NCBI GenBank assembly: GCA_964058845.1
Contig: CAXKVR010000286.1
Location: 1 to 64,000, forward strand
Direction: 5' to 3'
Origin: Carex sylvatica
Lineage: Eukaryota > Streptophyta > Magnoliopsida > Poales > Cyperaceae
DNA length: 64,000 nt
Part shown: positions 35,701 to 46,700 of the stretch, piece by piece
Position numbering within the stretch: position 1 is the stretch's first letter
How the letters are laid out: the number at the start of each line of letters is the position of its first letter
Made by a program: the position numbers and the translations under genes
Notes under the pieces: model-generated
Seen by the model: only the letters and a program-made list of their open reading frames with translations
Database searches by the model: none
Told to the model about the DNA's origin: nothing

Positions 35701-36732
35701 ATATAACTCAAAGCTGAAAAACTTGGTGCAAGAGGAAATGGAAGAAGTCACGACCCAATTGAGGGAAAATGCACCAAACAACGATACAGAAAAATGGTGT
35801 ACCAGCTGGTGGGATCAGTTCACAGTGCTGCTGGAGAGGGGTCTAAAAGAACGAAAACACGAATCTTTCAATAGTTTCAAGATTACTCAAGTCATTGTCA
35901 GTTCTCTTCTTGCTGGCTTTTTATGGTTCCAATCTCAAGATCATGTCCAAGATCAGGTAAATATGCTTCTGGGTATTGTTGTGTTTTTTTCTCTCCATTT
36001 CTTTCGACAAAAAATCCATATTACATAGAGAACCTTGAGTACAAGCTAACAATATAACCAATGAAATGCTTGATACAGGTAGGGCTAATTTTCTTTATAG
36101 TAGGCTTTTGGAACTTCACCCCTGCTTCGGAATCCATTTTCACCTTCCCACAAGAGCGTGAGATGCTATCCAAAGAACGCACCTCACGTATGTACCGTCT
36201 GTCCTCATATTTCGCTGCTCGTTTGATAGGTGATCTTCCCATGGAGCTTATCCTTCCAACTGTATTTACAACCATCACCTATTGGATGGATGGTCTGAAA
36301 CCAACAGCACTCAGCTACACAACATTTCTCATCATCACGCTCACTACTGTTTTGGTTTCACAAGGACTCGGTCTCGCAATAGGCACTTTCGTTATGGATC
36401 TAAGAAAGGCAGTTACATTTTCATCAATTCTCATGCTATGCTTCATGCTCGTTGGTGGGTTTTTCGTGCAAAAGGTACCTCCATTTGTTGCCTGGATTAA
36501 GTACCTTTCTATCACCTTTCATACTTTCAAGCTGCTGCTTGTCACACAATTCACACCGACGGATTTATACGAGTGTGCACCAGGTTTGACATGCAGTGTG
36601 ACTGATTTACCTCAAGTCAAGGTTGTCGGCTTCGAGCACAAGGAGTATAATATAATTATAATGCTCATAATGCTGATTTCCTGTAGATTTCTGGCTTATT
36701 TGGGATTGAGAAAAATTGGGGTTCACAGCTGA
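32792..36732 (+). CDS. Half-size ABC transporter, ABCG (WBC) subfamily, tandem copy 1
   Basis: Six exons (32792-32860, 33091-33178, 33489-33685, 33996-34515, 35637-35956, 36079-36732) give 615 residues with the nucleotide-binding domain first, as in ABCG proteins. Walker A GPSGCGKT is at 65-72, the signature VSGGER at 178-183, Walker B LLFLDE at 198-203, the D-loop SGLD at 206-209 and the switch histidine H235 in SIHQPSS. The membrane domain follows from about 350 with [30 protein letters not shown] and YWMDGLKP. The sequence is closest in wording to ABCG21/ABCG14-type half transporters, which work as homo- or heterodimers in the plasma membrane; the substrate cannot be read from sequence. 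MM start: the first ATG is used. Intron 4 (1.1 kb) contains MITE-B copy 3. A polyadenylation-like AATAAA lies at 36881. All key ATPase residues are intact. Confidence 0.93.
34749..35185. mobile_element. Palindromic MITE-B copy 3 in ABCG copy 1 intron 4
   Basis: 437 bp from GAGGTTGGCTACTATGC to GCATAGTAGTCAACCTC, between TA tracts. It has the same arms and centre as 10029-10452. It is absent from the matching intron of copy 2, so it inserted after the gene duplication or was lost there. Confidence 0.87.
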
Positions 36733-37006
36733 TAATTTGATAATTAATAGGCTTGAATGACAGTATTTTAGAAAGGAGTTATTCTAAGGTCAAGGGCAGT
36801 ATATTTGGCAGAGAAGAAAGGCCTTTGTAGAAAGGTAATTAATCATATTTATCTAGTGTAAGATGTGCATGTCAGGAAGAAATAAATGTAATGGTGAATT
36901 AGTGACAACAAAGAACCTAAACCAATTTTAGAGAAGTGTTATAGCTGAATAACTCATCTTGAGTGTTATTATTGTTTTTGTTGTGGTCAAATACTCTTCT
37001 TTTGCC

Positions 37007-37543
37007 TAGGGCGGTATAAAATTGCTTGAACTCGCAACTCGCTCATAACTCACTCGTTAATGGCTCGCTTTAATTTGCTCATTTACAGCTCGAGTCAGTT
37101 TCAACTCGAGTTAGCTAACTCTTTTAATAAATGAGCTGAGTTTGAGTTGAGCCCAGCTCACTCGTTTACAATTCGAGTTAATAACTTGCTCATTTATAAC
37201 TTATGTACTAAGTTGTATGAAAGATTGTTGGATTCTAAGTTGTTGTTTGCTTTGAGTTGACCTATTATCTTTGTGTTAGATTGTTTATATTTAGGTAAAC
37301 TATTACTAGACCATTTCAATTGTTTGTATAGATAAACACATATATACACTATACCTAAGAACTTAACTGGTTAAACGAGTTATAAACGAGTTGCGAGTCA
37401 ACTCGAGTTGATAACGAGCTGAATTCGAGTTGGCTCTACAGCTCGTTATTACCATCCCAACTCGAATTGACTCGCTCATTTATTAAATAACCTGAGTTCG
37501 AGTTGGAGGTAACTCGCTCAAATTCAGTTCATTTACATCCTTA
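37007..37543. mobile_element. Degenerate hAT element, GAGCGAG-type
   Basis: 537 bp from TAGGGCGGTA to ACATCCTTA, with a perfect 8-bp duplication CTTTTGCC (36999-37006 and 37544-37551). Many CTCGCTCA / AACTCGAGTT motifs lie near the ends. The right terminus has drifted from CACCCCTA. Just downstream of ABCG copy 1. Confidence 0.78.
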
Positions 37544-37648
37544 CTTTTGCCTTTTCACATTTTAGAGATCTCTTGGTTCCTTGGCTGCGTTCCCTTTTCA
37601 AAAAATCTCAACAAAATATATATAGAGAGAGAAAGAGAGAAGAGAGAG

Positions 37649-38050
37649 AGTAAGACTACCATACATTGTAATGTATATGCATTTTTGTATATTGGACTAT
37701 AAATCACTGGATTCAAAGTTCAAATAACCGATCCAAACAGTTCATCTTGTTATCTATATTAATATATGTTTGGAGACCAAATTTTATATTTTTTTGAAAA
37801 TTTTTTACTATTTTTTTAGATTTGTTGAAAATTGTTGTTTTTCAGACAAATCTAGACCATAAAAAACAGTAATTTTCAATAAATCTAAAAAAATAGTAAA
37901 AAAATTTCAAAAAAATATAAAACTTGGTCTCCCAATACATATTAATATGGAGAACAAGATGGATGGTTTGGATCAGTTATTTGAACAGTGATTTATAATC
38001 CAATATACAAAAATGCATATGCATTATAATATATGCATAGTAGTCTTACT
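37649..38050. mobile_element. Palindromic MITE-A, copy 3
   Basis: About 402 bp from AGTAAGACTACCATACATTG to a matching inverse end ATAGTAGTCTTACT. It is preceded by a GA tract and followed by a TA tract. The arms carry the shared GATCCAAACAGTTCATCTTG module. The centre differs from copy 2 (TAGATTTGTTGAAAATTG). Confidence 0.8.
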
Positions 38051-38064
38051 ATATGTATATATAT

Positions 38065-38476
38065 GAGTAGAACTAGGGTGTTCTTAAGCTCACCAAAGTA
38101 TTTGGTGAGCTTAACTCCAAAATCCATCAAATTTGTTTCAAATGACGAATTCGAACTGTTGAAATCCGCCTACCTTTCGAGTGATGAGTCTACATGTGAA
38201 AATTTTAAACATTCGAATTAATTTAATATAAAGTCAAGCGGTCAAAAAAGTCCAAAAAATGAATGCACCAAAATTAATTTATTAACCTTCTAATTTTGAC
38301 CGATTGACTTTATACTAAACTAATTCAAATGTTTAAAAATTTCACATGTAGACGCATCACACGTAAGATAGGTGGGTTTCAACGGTTCGGATTCATCATT
38401 TAAAATTAATTTGATGAATTTTGAATTTAAGCTCACCAAACACTTTGGTGAGCTTAAGAACACCCTAGTTCTACTC
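38065..38476. mobile_element. Palindromic MITE-F, copy 1
   Basis: 412 bp from GAGTAGAACTAGGGTGTTCT to AGAACACCCTAGTTCTACTC. The inner arms contain TAAGCTCACCAAAGT and ACTTTGGTGAGCTTAA. TA tracts lie on both sides. A second copy is at 61903-62279. Confidence 0.85.
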
Positions 38477-39369
38477 TATATATATATATATATATAAAGG
38501 AGAAAGTAGACAATTATTGGAATAATTTAACACAAAACATCAGTTCAGTAAGGCATTGTGCTCCAAAAACATTCAAAAATGAATACATTAAAAGATAATA
38601 ATATAACTTGCATTAAATTATATCACTTAATATATTCATCAAACACATATAGTATACATTATATTTGAAAGGTGAATTTTAAAAATTACAAATTATTTTT
38701 ATCATTATCAAAATTATCTTGTTTATATTTTGTTAATGAATCTCAACCGTAACCGAAAGACCGAACTCAATTTTTTTTTTTTTTTTTAATAAACAAGATA
38801 CAAAGCCCACTCAAGCAAATTGAAACAGACGGTCCAGATTAACTCAAAACGGTGTCTATTCGGAGATGGCACAGGGGGCAGTATTATTTGTGCTTTGAGA
38901 TTCGTGCCAAGTTAAAAGAACTATACTGGGCCGTCCTGGGGTGATCCGAATTCCTAACAAAGACCCATACTATTTCATCATTATTGTATCTCATACACTG
39001 AATATTCGGACCCACTAAGTCAGATTCATCTCTCTCCAACTAACCGTAGATCATACTCAATTCTTCTTCTGTGCACGACACAAAATCAGTCAAACTTGTA
39101 CCAATTCCAACGAATTCACAGTCTCAGTCTGCCGCGAGCAAATTTTTATTTAGTCTACGGGAACCAAATCGTCTGCCTCCTTGGAGACAGAAATTTTCTG
39201 TTCTCAGAGTTACTGTATGTAGGTCTTCAATTCAAAAATAAACAGTAATCAGCTCCCTTTAATAGTAATTGGCTCAACATACAGACTGAAGAGGCAGAAA
39301 ATTCCTACACCACCGAGAGAGGCAGACGATTTTATTTCTAGTCTACGTGCCCAGCAACAGAGTCACAGA

Positions 39370-40170
39370 TAGGGGTGATTAATGAGCGAGCATGAGCGAG
39401 TTAGGGTATGCTCATGCTCGCTCATTAAGTAAATGAGCGAGTTGTTAATGAGCGAGTTTAAATGAGCGGATAAATGAGCGAGTTGTAAATGAGCGAGCTT
39501 TTAATGAGCGAGTTATGAGCGGCTCACGAGTTATGGCTTATGAGTACCAAAATTTAACAAATTGTCATAATTCATTTAAATAAAATATAATAAAAATTCA
39601 ACAAAAATAGATTTCACAATAGCATCAACCGACAACAATCAATATATTACAAAAATAGAATAATCCAACATAAACTAACAACAGAAACTAATAAAAATCC
39701 AATAGCTATCGTCTTGTCGATTTTGACGGCCCTACTTGTGACATACACACAGATATTTTCTTATCACATACCTACAAATTTGTATTATGAAAATAATAAT
39801 GAAAATTCATCTTAAACAAGCAACAAGCAGTTGACAGAGGTTATGTTAGGTTTTGGATTTTAGGCGGAGGTTTTGGTTCTGCCGATTTACAAAAAAAATG
39901 AATGTATGAAACTATGAATATTACATAGGATTTAATGAGGCAAAACTGATGTTACACGGAATTACACAGAAATGGCAGGGATTAGATGTGGCCAATTCTT
40001 AATGAGCGAGTTATGAGCGAGTTGGGTCATGCTCATGCTCGCTCATTAAGTAAATGAGCGAGTTGTTAATGAGCGAGTTTAAATGAGCGGATAAATGAGC
40101 GAGTTTAAACGAGTTTTTAATGAGCGAGTTATGAGCGGCTCACGAGTTATGAGCGATTTATTCACCCCTA
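39370..40170. mobile_element. Non-autonomous hAT element with GAGCGAG subterminal repeats
   Basis: 801 bp from TAGGGGTGATTAATGAGCG to TTCACCCCTA, with a perfect 8-bp duplication GTCACAGA (39362-39369 and 40171-40178). Both ends carry arrays of ATGAGCGAGTT, and the left array is partly repeated near the right end. No transposase frame. Confidence 0.9.
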
Positions 40171-41170
40171 GTCACAGAGAAGGAGGGGGCACTACGGGGG
40201 GGCGCTTGGGCAGCCGAAAACATTTGCTCTAAAAACGGGACCCGCAAATTTAAACAATGACCACAGCCGTTGGATCCTTATTTAACTGCGAAATGGGCCA
40301 TACTAGTCAGAATCGGAGGAAGAATTTTGAACCGGACTGGAGACAACCACAAGTCTGTTAAGGTGGTCGTTGGCTAAATATTGTTAACAGAGCAATTTTG
40401 ACTTCATCTAACGCACGTATAAAAATAATAGCGCTGCATGAAATAAAAAAGCAGCCCTGTTAAAATCTTTTCCCGTTGTTAAGCCACATCAGCCAAGAAC
40501 AGCTGACGCGTTGCTGAATTGTCACATCGTGGTTAATTACCGTGATCGAAGCATACATTTTAAATCATTTTTTTATGTAACTTGATTGCCTAAATAAGGC
40601 CAACTGTTATACCGATATCAATAATGAAATAAAGAATTGATTTGTGTGTGTTTATACAATTGATTTCTCATTTTGCCATTGTCGCCGTCCTCGCACCTAC
40701 CTTCAAAATTCTCCCAATTTACTGATTAACCGAGTCGTGTGCCATCAAGCACGCTCTAGTTTCCGCTCAAAACTCACCAATTATTATGATTTAACTCCAA
40801 CTTTCCCAAAGATTACATCAAAAAATTGCCCAATTTTGCTCCGACACAGCCGATTCAACATGGAATTGTGGATTTCCCAAAACCATTTTTAAACCAAGTT
40901 ATAACAACTGGTATTGTTATTCGCTCGTACCAGTCTGGTATTGTTATTCTCTCATACCAGTCTGGTATAGCTCATTATGTTTGCTGGTACAAAGTATGCT
41001 AGGTTTTTGGTACAAGCAAGCTAGTTTGCTAGTACACATGTGCTCCGGGGAGATATGAACCGATCCACGCCAGTCGATTTAATCTGAAGGTAACATGAAT
41101 TGATTAGGACTGTTATTCAACAAAACATGGAGTGCTCTCTTATTATTTTCATCCATAACAACTTGTGCTT

Positions 41171-41323
41171 TTCTTTTTTTTGAGTAAAGGTTGAAGGTCA
41201 AGCCACCCAACTATTTAATATTCTTATTATTATAATAAATAATTTCTCTCATCCAGATTTCGAACCCATGACCTCTCAAATGGAGACCATGTGCCTTTGC
41301 CACTAGACTAAAGTCTGGTTCTT
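41171..41323 (-). mobile_element. tRNA-derived SINE (intact copy)
   Basis: Read on the minus strand: head GAACCAGACTTTAGTCTAGT, B-box region GGTTCGAAATCTGG, tail CCTTTACTCAAAAAAAAG. It is flanked by a perfect 16-bp target duplication ATAACAACTTGTGCTT (41155-41170 and 41324-41339), a hallmark of LINE-mediated insertion. Confidence 0.85.
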
Positions 41324-41421
41324 ATAACAACTTGTGCTTAATGGTATATATTCTTGGAATAGCTTTCCACCAAGAATGATACAATCACAGGTTCGACATT
41401 AAGTAATTCATTTTTTTAAAT

Positions 41422-41848
41422 AGGGGAATCCCCCCCTCAAAAACTTCAATATTACGTATTTCCCCTTACAAGTTTGTAATATCATATTTTCCCCTTACAA
41501 GTTTGTAATATCATATTTTCCCCCTTACAAGTTTGTAATATCATATTTTCCCCTCAAAATTGCAAAAACTCACATATTTGCCCAAATCATCAACTTTTTC
41601 ATTAATTTTAAACCCATCATCCATCTAAATTTATAATTCCCATTTTACCCTTATAGAATTAAAAGAAACTACTTACCTAATGTAAACTACGATTGCAATA
41701 CATTTCAAGATCCAAATCTATTTCTTTTCTAGCTAAAAGCATTTCATTGTGAGACTGAAGTAAATATGTGAGTTTTTATGATATTATAAATTTTTGAGGG
41801 GAAAATGTGTAATATTGAAGTTTTTGAGAGGGAATATGAAATTCCCCC
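41422..41848. mobile_element. Inverted-repeat element with internal 31-bp tandem repeat
   Basis: The ends are TAGGGGAATCCCCCCCTCAA on the left and GAGAGGGAATATGAAATTCC on the right, with inner arms CAAAAACTTCAATATTAC / GTAATATTGAAGTTTTTG. Inside, TTACAAGTTTGTAATATCAT occurs three times with a period of about 31 bp (41465-41555). No coding frame. Confidence 0.7.
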
Positions 41849-42167
41849 TTTTAAATATATCTTATTGTTTGATAACTTGACTTTCAACTTTTATTAAATA
41901 AAAATATATAATCAAAAAAGGGTGAGGATCTCAACCCTTGAAAAAACTCCATCTCTATCTCTAATTCTCAAATAAGTATGTATTACAATAGCGCAAGAGT
42001 CTTTTATATAAGCTAAGATCGTGTCTAAATTCAATATATTTAAATCTCATAGAATATTATCGAAATCTTTTGAGATATTATTTTAGATATTCATTCCTAA
42101 AAATAGATGAGAATGATAGAAATTAAAATAAGAAAACAAAATATAAACAAAGACATTAAAATATGAG

Positions 42168-42530
42168 AAGAATGCAAATGTTTTAATCATGTTTCTATTT
42201 TTTAAAGTGAAATAGCTTAAAATTTAAAACTAAAATATCAAAATAAAACTGTTAATATCATCTATATCACTGAATTTATGCATTTTACGGGATTTTGACT
42301 TTGTTTTAATTTACATCAAAAGTTTGCAAAAAAACACTGAGATATATAATTTCTGAATGTTAATTTTTTAACTTGTCTCATGTAAAAATAAAACCAAATA
42401 TTGATAATATTTTATTTGCGGTACAGAAAATACGAAATCATATCTAACAGTTTTATTTTGATATTTAAGATTTAAAAAATTTAATATTAGAAAATAAAAA
42501 AATAGAAACATGATAAAAGCTTGAAAATTA
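42168..42530. mobile_element. Palindromic MITE, family G copy 3
   Basis: A more diverged copy of 4203-4604, keeping GACTTTGTTTTAATTTACAT, TCTGAATGTTAATTTTTTAAC and ATCATATCTAACAGTTTTAT. The ends are ATGCAAATGTTTT on the left and ATGATAAAAGCTTG on the right. Confidence 0.55.
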
Positions 42531-43531
42531 AAAAAACTATTGGAACTCTCTTTAATATTGTCTAAATATTTTATTGGATTTTTCTTGATTCTTCAAATGT
42601 AGATCTATGCTTACTAGTGAGGAAGGCAATGAAATGACATCAGCAAAATATTATATTTCTGTATTTAAAATCACTGAAATACAAAATAATATTCCATGCA
42701 TCAAATTTTGTGAATGAATGCGTTCATAAGATGCTTAATTCTTACGCATGCATTCAGCTTTCAGAAACAATTTTGTATTTTAACAAAATAGGGAAGCTCT
42801 TATAATATTTTTTTTTAATGTGGTTAATAAATAAAGTTCTAATAATTGAGGATAAATACCATGGATACCCGAACATAGATATCATTAAAGATATACTTAT
42901 GTGAACGGTTTAGTATATATGTCCAAACAATAGATCATTGTATTAATTGAGGAAGATCTTTGTGTTTATACTTTGTACATCTCTATTGAAAGATAACTAT
43001 TAGCAAAAGGGATACAGTGTAAAATTAACAATAACAAAAATAAGCGTATGAACACACTACAAACCTTTTCTGGATAATTTGCAAGGAAATGTATGACCAA
43101 AAAAATAAAATTCCTTTTTTGATAATTTAATTACAAAAAATTATGCATGGGGTAAATGAATATCTTACCAATGGAATGGGGGTGTTCGATATCCGATTGA
43201 AGCCGTTAAATCTGCGTCGAGGTTCGTGTGTACATCTTTAAGATTCGTGCATATCATGTGTGTACAAGTCTTGATACAAATCAAATGGCTCTGACCAGAC
43301 ATCAGAACCCCCCAACAAACATGCATGCTAGATGGAAAAGGAAAATAATAAAAACGCTGAACTAAAAGATAAAAAATCAAAGGGATAATATAAGAGGTAA
43401 GATTGCATGGAATTATATGACACAAGAGAGATTTGCTGCTCTCCTGTGTATCCAAAACAAGATAGTGTAATATACACTCCTCTCTTGTCCTATATTAATG
43501 CCAGAGAGTCAGAAGAGTTGAATTTGTTTAG

Positions 43532-43566
43532 CCCAACCCCCCGACCCCCCGCCCCCCTTCTCCCCC
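43532..43566 (-). promoter_or_regulatory. Potential G-quadruplex upstream of ABCG copy 2
   Basis: The plus strand has four C runs (5 to 6 C each, separated by 2 to 4 nt) plus CCC. The minus strand therefore has G runs such as GGGGGGCGGGGGGTCGGGGG, fitting the G3+N1-7 quadruplex rule. It lies about 160 bp before the ATG and is not present at the matching place in copy 1. Confidence 0.6.
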
Positions 43567-43723
43567 AGCGCTCGCACCGACCAAAAGAAAGGACTACCTT
43601 CTTCTTTCTTCATAGCCATCGTTGTAACCATATAATTTCCATAATTCTACTAATTAAGATATATATATATATAATATCTTGGAGAATTAATATATAGATC
43701 AGAGAGATTTATTTGGTGTGGAG

Positions 43724-46700
43724 ATGATGGAGACAGAATTGGTTGGAGGTAGTACCATTTTTTCCAAGCCGCAACGCTCTCTCACTCTCAAGGTTTGTAT
43801 GCTAAATTGCATCAGCTTTGTTTTTGCTCCTCCCTTTTTCTTTGGCATTTGATTGAATTAACAAGTTATCTTTTGTGTTCTTTTGAAGTAAAAAGACCAA
43901 TAATAATATCAACTTTTATTAAACTGAAAAAAGAGCTTACGATTGATAGGTTATCATGTTTGAACATTTTCGGCTGGCAAAGAATGTGACATGATTTAGA
44001 ATTATTTTGAAGGTTAAGAATGTTTTGAAGTACACTTTTCATAAGCATATTTTGCAATAAATTAATAGTGAAATATATTTCCAATAAATTAATTTGACAA
44101 TTTTGACATGCTCATCGCATATAATTTCCAACTTTTCAAATTCAATATTAAATGTGATCTGTACTATTTATATCATGCTCATCAAAATTAAGAATATTTA
44201 TGCAAGTTTATAATGAAAATTTTATCATCACTGAATTCTAATTATAAATGAATCCGTAAGCTAATTAGTATCAGGTTTATATGTAATAGCTCATTATCTT
44301 TATGAATTAGAAACTAAGAACAAATACAGCTTTGGTTTTAAAGAGACAGCTGTAAATAGTACTTCTTGATCTAACATGAAAATTCTGACATTGATTATTT
44401 TTCATCTAGTTCGAGGATGTAGTATACAAGATCAAGAGCAAGGCGCAGAACAGCAATCAGAAAAGCTCTACTCGCACCATCCTAAATGGAGTTTCAGGTC
44501 TCGTAATATATAATTTCATAATTAGAGAATTTCCTAAATCTGTAAAGTTCCCAAATTTAAATCAGACAAAATAAATTCCCTAGAATATGTACCATTGAAA
44601 ATAGTCCTGACATGTGTACACACTGCACACCACATAAATTAGAGGTACCTGCCTAAAACACCATGTTGATTAAAACAATCACAAAATAAGATTAGTTGAA
44701 TTTGCTGATCCTGTATATAAGATTCATTATATAAGAACCAACCAGCCTTTGATCTAGTAGCAAAGGCACATGATCTCTATTGATCTGAGAGGTCACGGGT
44801 TCGAAACCCGGATGGGAGAAATTCTTTGTTGTAATAACAAGGGTATTAAATAGTTGGGTGACTTGACCTCCAACCTTTACTCAAAAAGATCCATTATATG
44901 AAGGTAATTAATAATTTTTTGTTTTCTATATATGAAAGGTGTTGTTCGTCCTGGAGAGATGCTAGCATTGCTGGGCCCATCAGGTAGTGGAAAGACCACT
45001 CTTCTCACAATACTCGGTGGCCGTCTCTCTTTGACTGGTACCAAATCTGTCAAGGGTAAAGTTACTGGTACTATTGCCTTCAATGGTTGTCCATACTCAA
45101 GTTCTCTCAGTCGTAACATTGGATTCGTGACCCAGGTACAAACATGCATCTTTTTCCTTTTTTTTATTTTTTGTTTGATGGTGTTCTTCCAATCTTAGTT
45201 ACTTCCAGCATGCAATATGTATGTATCTAATAGTTTTACATGTTAGTGTTTTGGCATATGTTTTTATTCACCTGTGTTATAATTAGTACTTCAAAAGTAT
45301 AGCAGCAGTATTTGTGAGTAGAATTAAAAAAAATACAATTTAATTGAAAATAGTGGGAGAAAAGGACATATATTCCGGGTGATGTAAAGAAAACAATTCA
45401 TCAACGATCAATAGTATTAATTTCCAGAAAACTAGATACATTTTTCTTCTTTAGATTAGACACAATATTTCCTGATACATAATAATATTTTAGTGTTTAT
45501 AATATATTACCGAGCAAAGCTTTTTCATTATAATTAATGAGTAGTGATATTAAATAATTAGATGTTTATGGTCAAAAAATTAATTCAGGATGATTTTCTT
45601 TTTTTTTTTTTGAAGGTCAGTGGTTTTATATCAACTAACAATTTCATTGATAAAAAACATAATTACAATGGGTCAAATGACCATAATTTTTAAATTTATT
45701 TTTTTATTCTCATAAAATCTAATATAGTATTCTAATTCTCATCTCACTCCATGATCCGATCCAGGATGATGTTCTTTACCCCCACCTCACTGTCACCGAA
45801 ACACTTCTCTACACTGTGCTGCTCCGGCTCCCTGATTCAATCTCAAGGAAAGAGAAGGCTGACATTGCAGAGGGTGTCATGGCAGAATTGGGCCTCACAG
45901 CATGCCGTGATAGCATAATCGGCAATTCAGAAAAGCGTGGAGTATCAGGCGGAGAGAGGAAGCGAGTTAGCATTGGTCAGGAGTTGCTCATCAACCCCAG
46001 TTTACTCTTTTTGGATGAACCCACCTCCGGCCTAGATTCGACTACTGCCGGTAAGATCGTGTTGACATTGTTAAATCTGACAAAGGGTGGTCGCACAGTG
46101 GTCATGAGCATACACCAACCGTCCAGCCGCATGTTTTACATGTTTCACAAGGTGTTACTTTTATCGGACGGGCATCCATTATTCTTTGGAAAGGCTTCCT
46201 TGGCAATGGAGTATTTTGCAAGTGTTGGATATGCTCCAAATGTAGCGATGAACCCGTCTGACTTCCTTCTTGACATTGCTAATGGTATGTGATTTCATGA
46301 CTTTTGCTCATATATACAGAACATTTTAGAAAAAAAAAAAATGTTTCTTTAGTCCTGGTTTGTTTTCCTTTTCTTTTAAATTTGATCGTTTGCATCATTA
46401 CATGAACATTTTCATGATCACCAGAAAATTTCAATGCAAGTCTGGGTATTATTTGACCAAGTTAAATTGAGAACACGAAATAAATTTAAAAAACAATAAA
46501 AAAAAAAACATGGAGAAATTCCAAGTCAGGACAGCAACACTTCCTTTTAGTTTGACAACAACTCTGTGTTAATAAATTGATTTAATTTGCTAAGCGATAA
46601 TATGGTAATTGCCGATATATGTATCGTCCCCTGTTTTGTTTGTTTATGCACGATACCATGCCTGATTAAAGGAAAATTCATAAATGTAACTAATTTTGTA

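Larger units (their letters stand above)
36733..43723. other. Spacer between the ABCG copies, filled by repeats
   Basis: Holds hAT elements (37007-37543, 39370-40170), MITE-A3, MITE-F1, a SINE, an inverted element with tandem repeats (41422-41848) and MITE G copy 3. Between them, 38800-39360 contains an inverted pair (ATCGTCTGCCTCCTTGG / GAGGCAGACGAT) and 40905-40975 a duplicated CCAGTCTGGTATTGTTATTC. No gene recognised; the frame 40644-40892 has no motif. Confidence 0.6.

Noticed and set aside
40644..40892. 82-residue plus frame after 40.6 kb
   Set aside because: No recognisable domain; it sits in a transposon-filled spacer.
44753..44830. Possible tRNA gene (B box GGTTCGAAACC)
   Set aside because: No acceptor stem or anticodon arm can be formed; it is the head of a SINE with a 13-bp target duplication.
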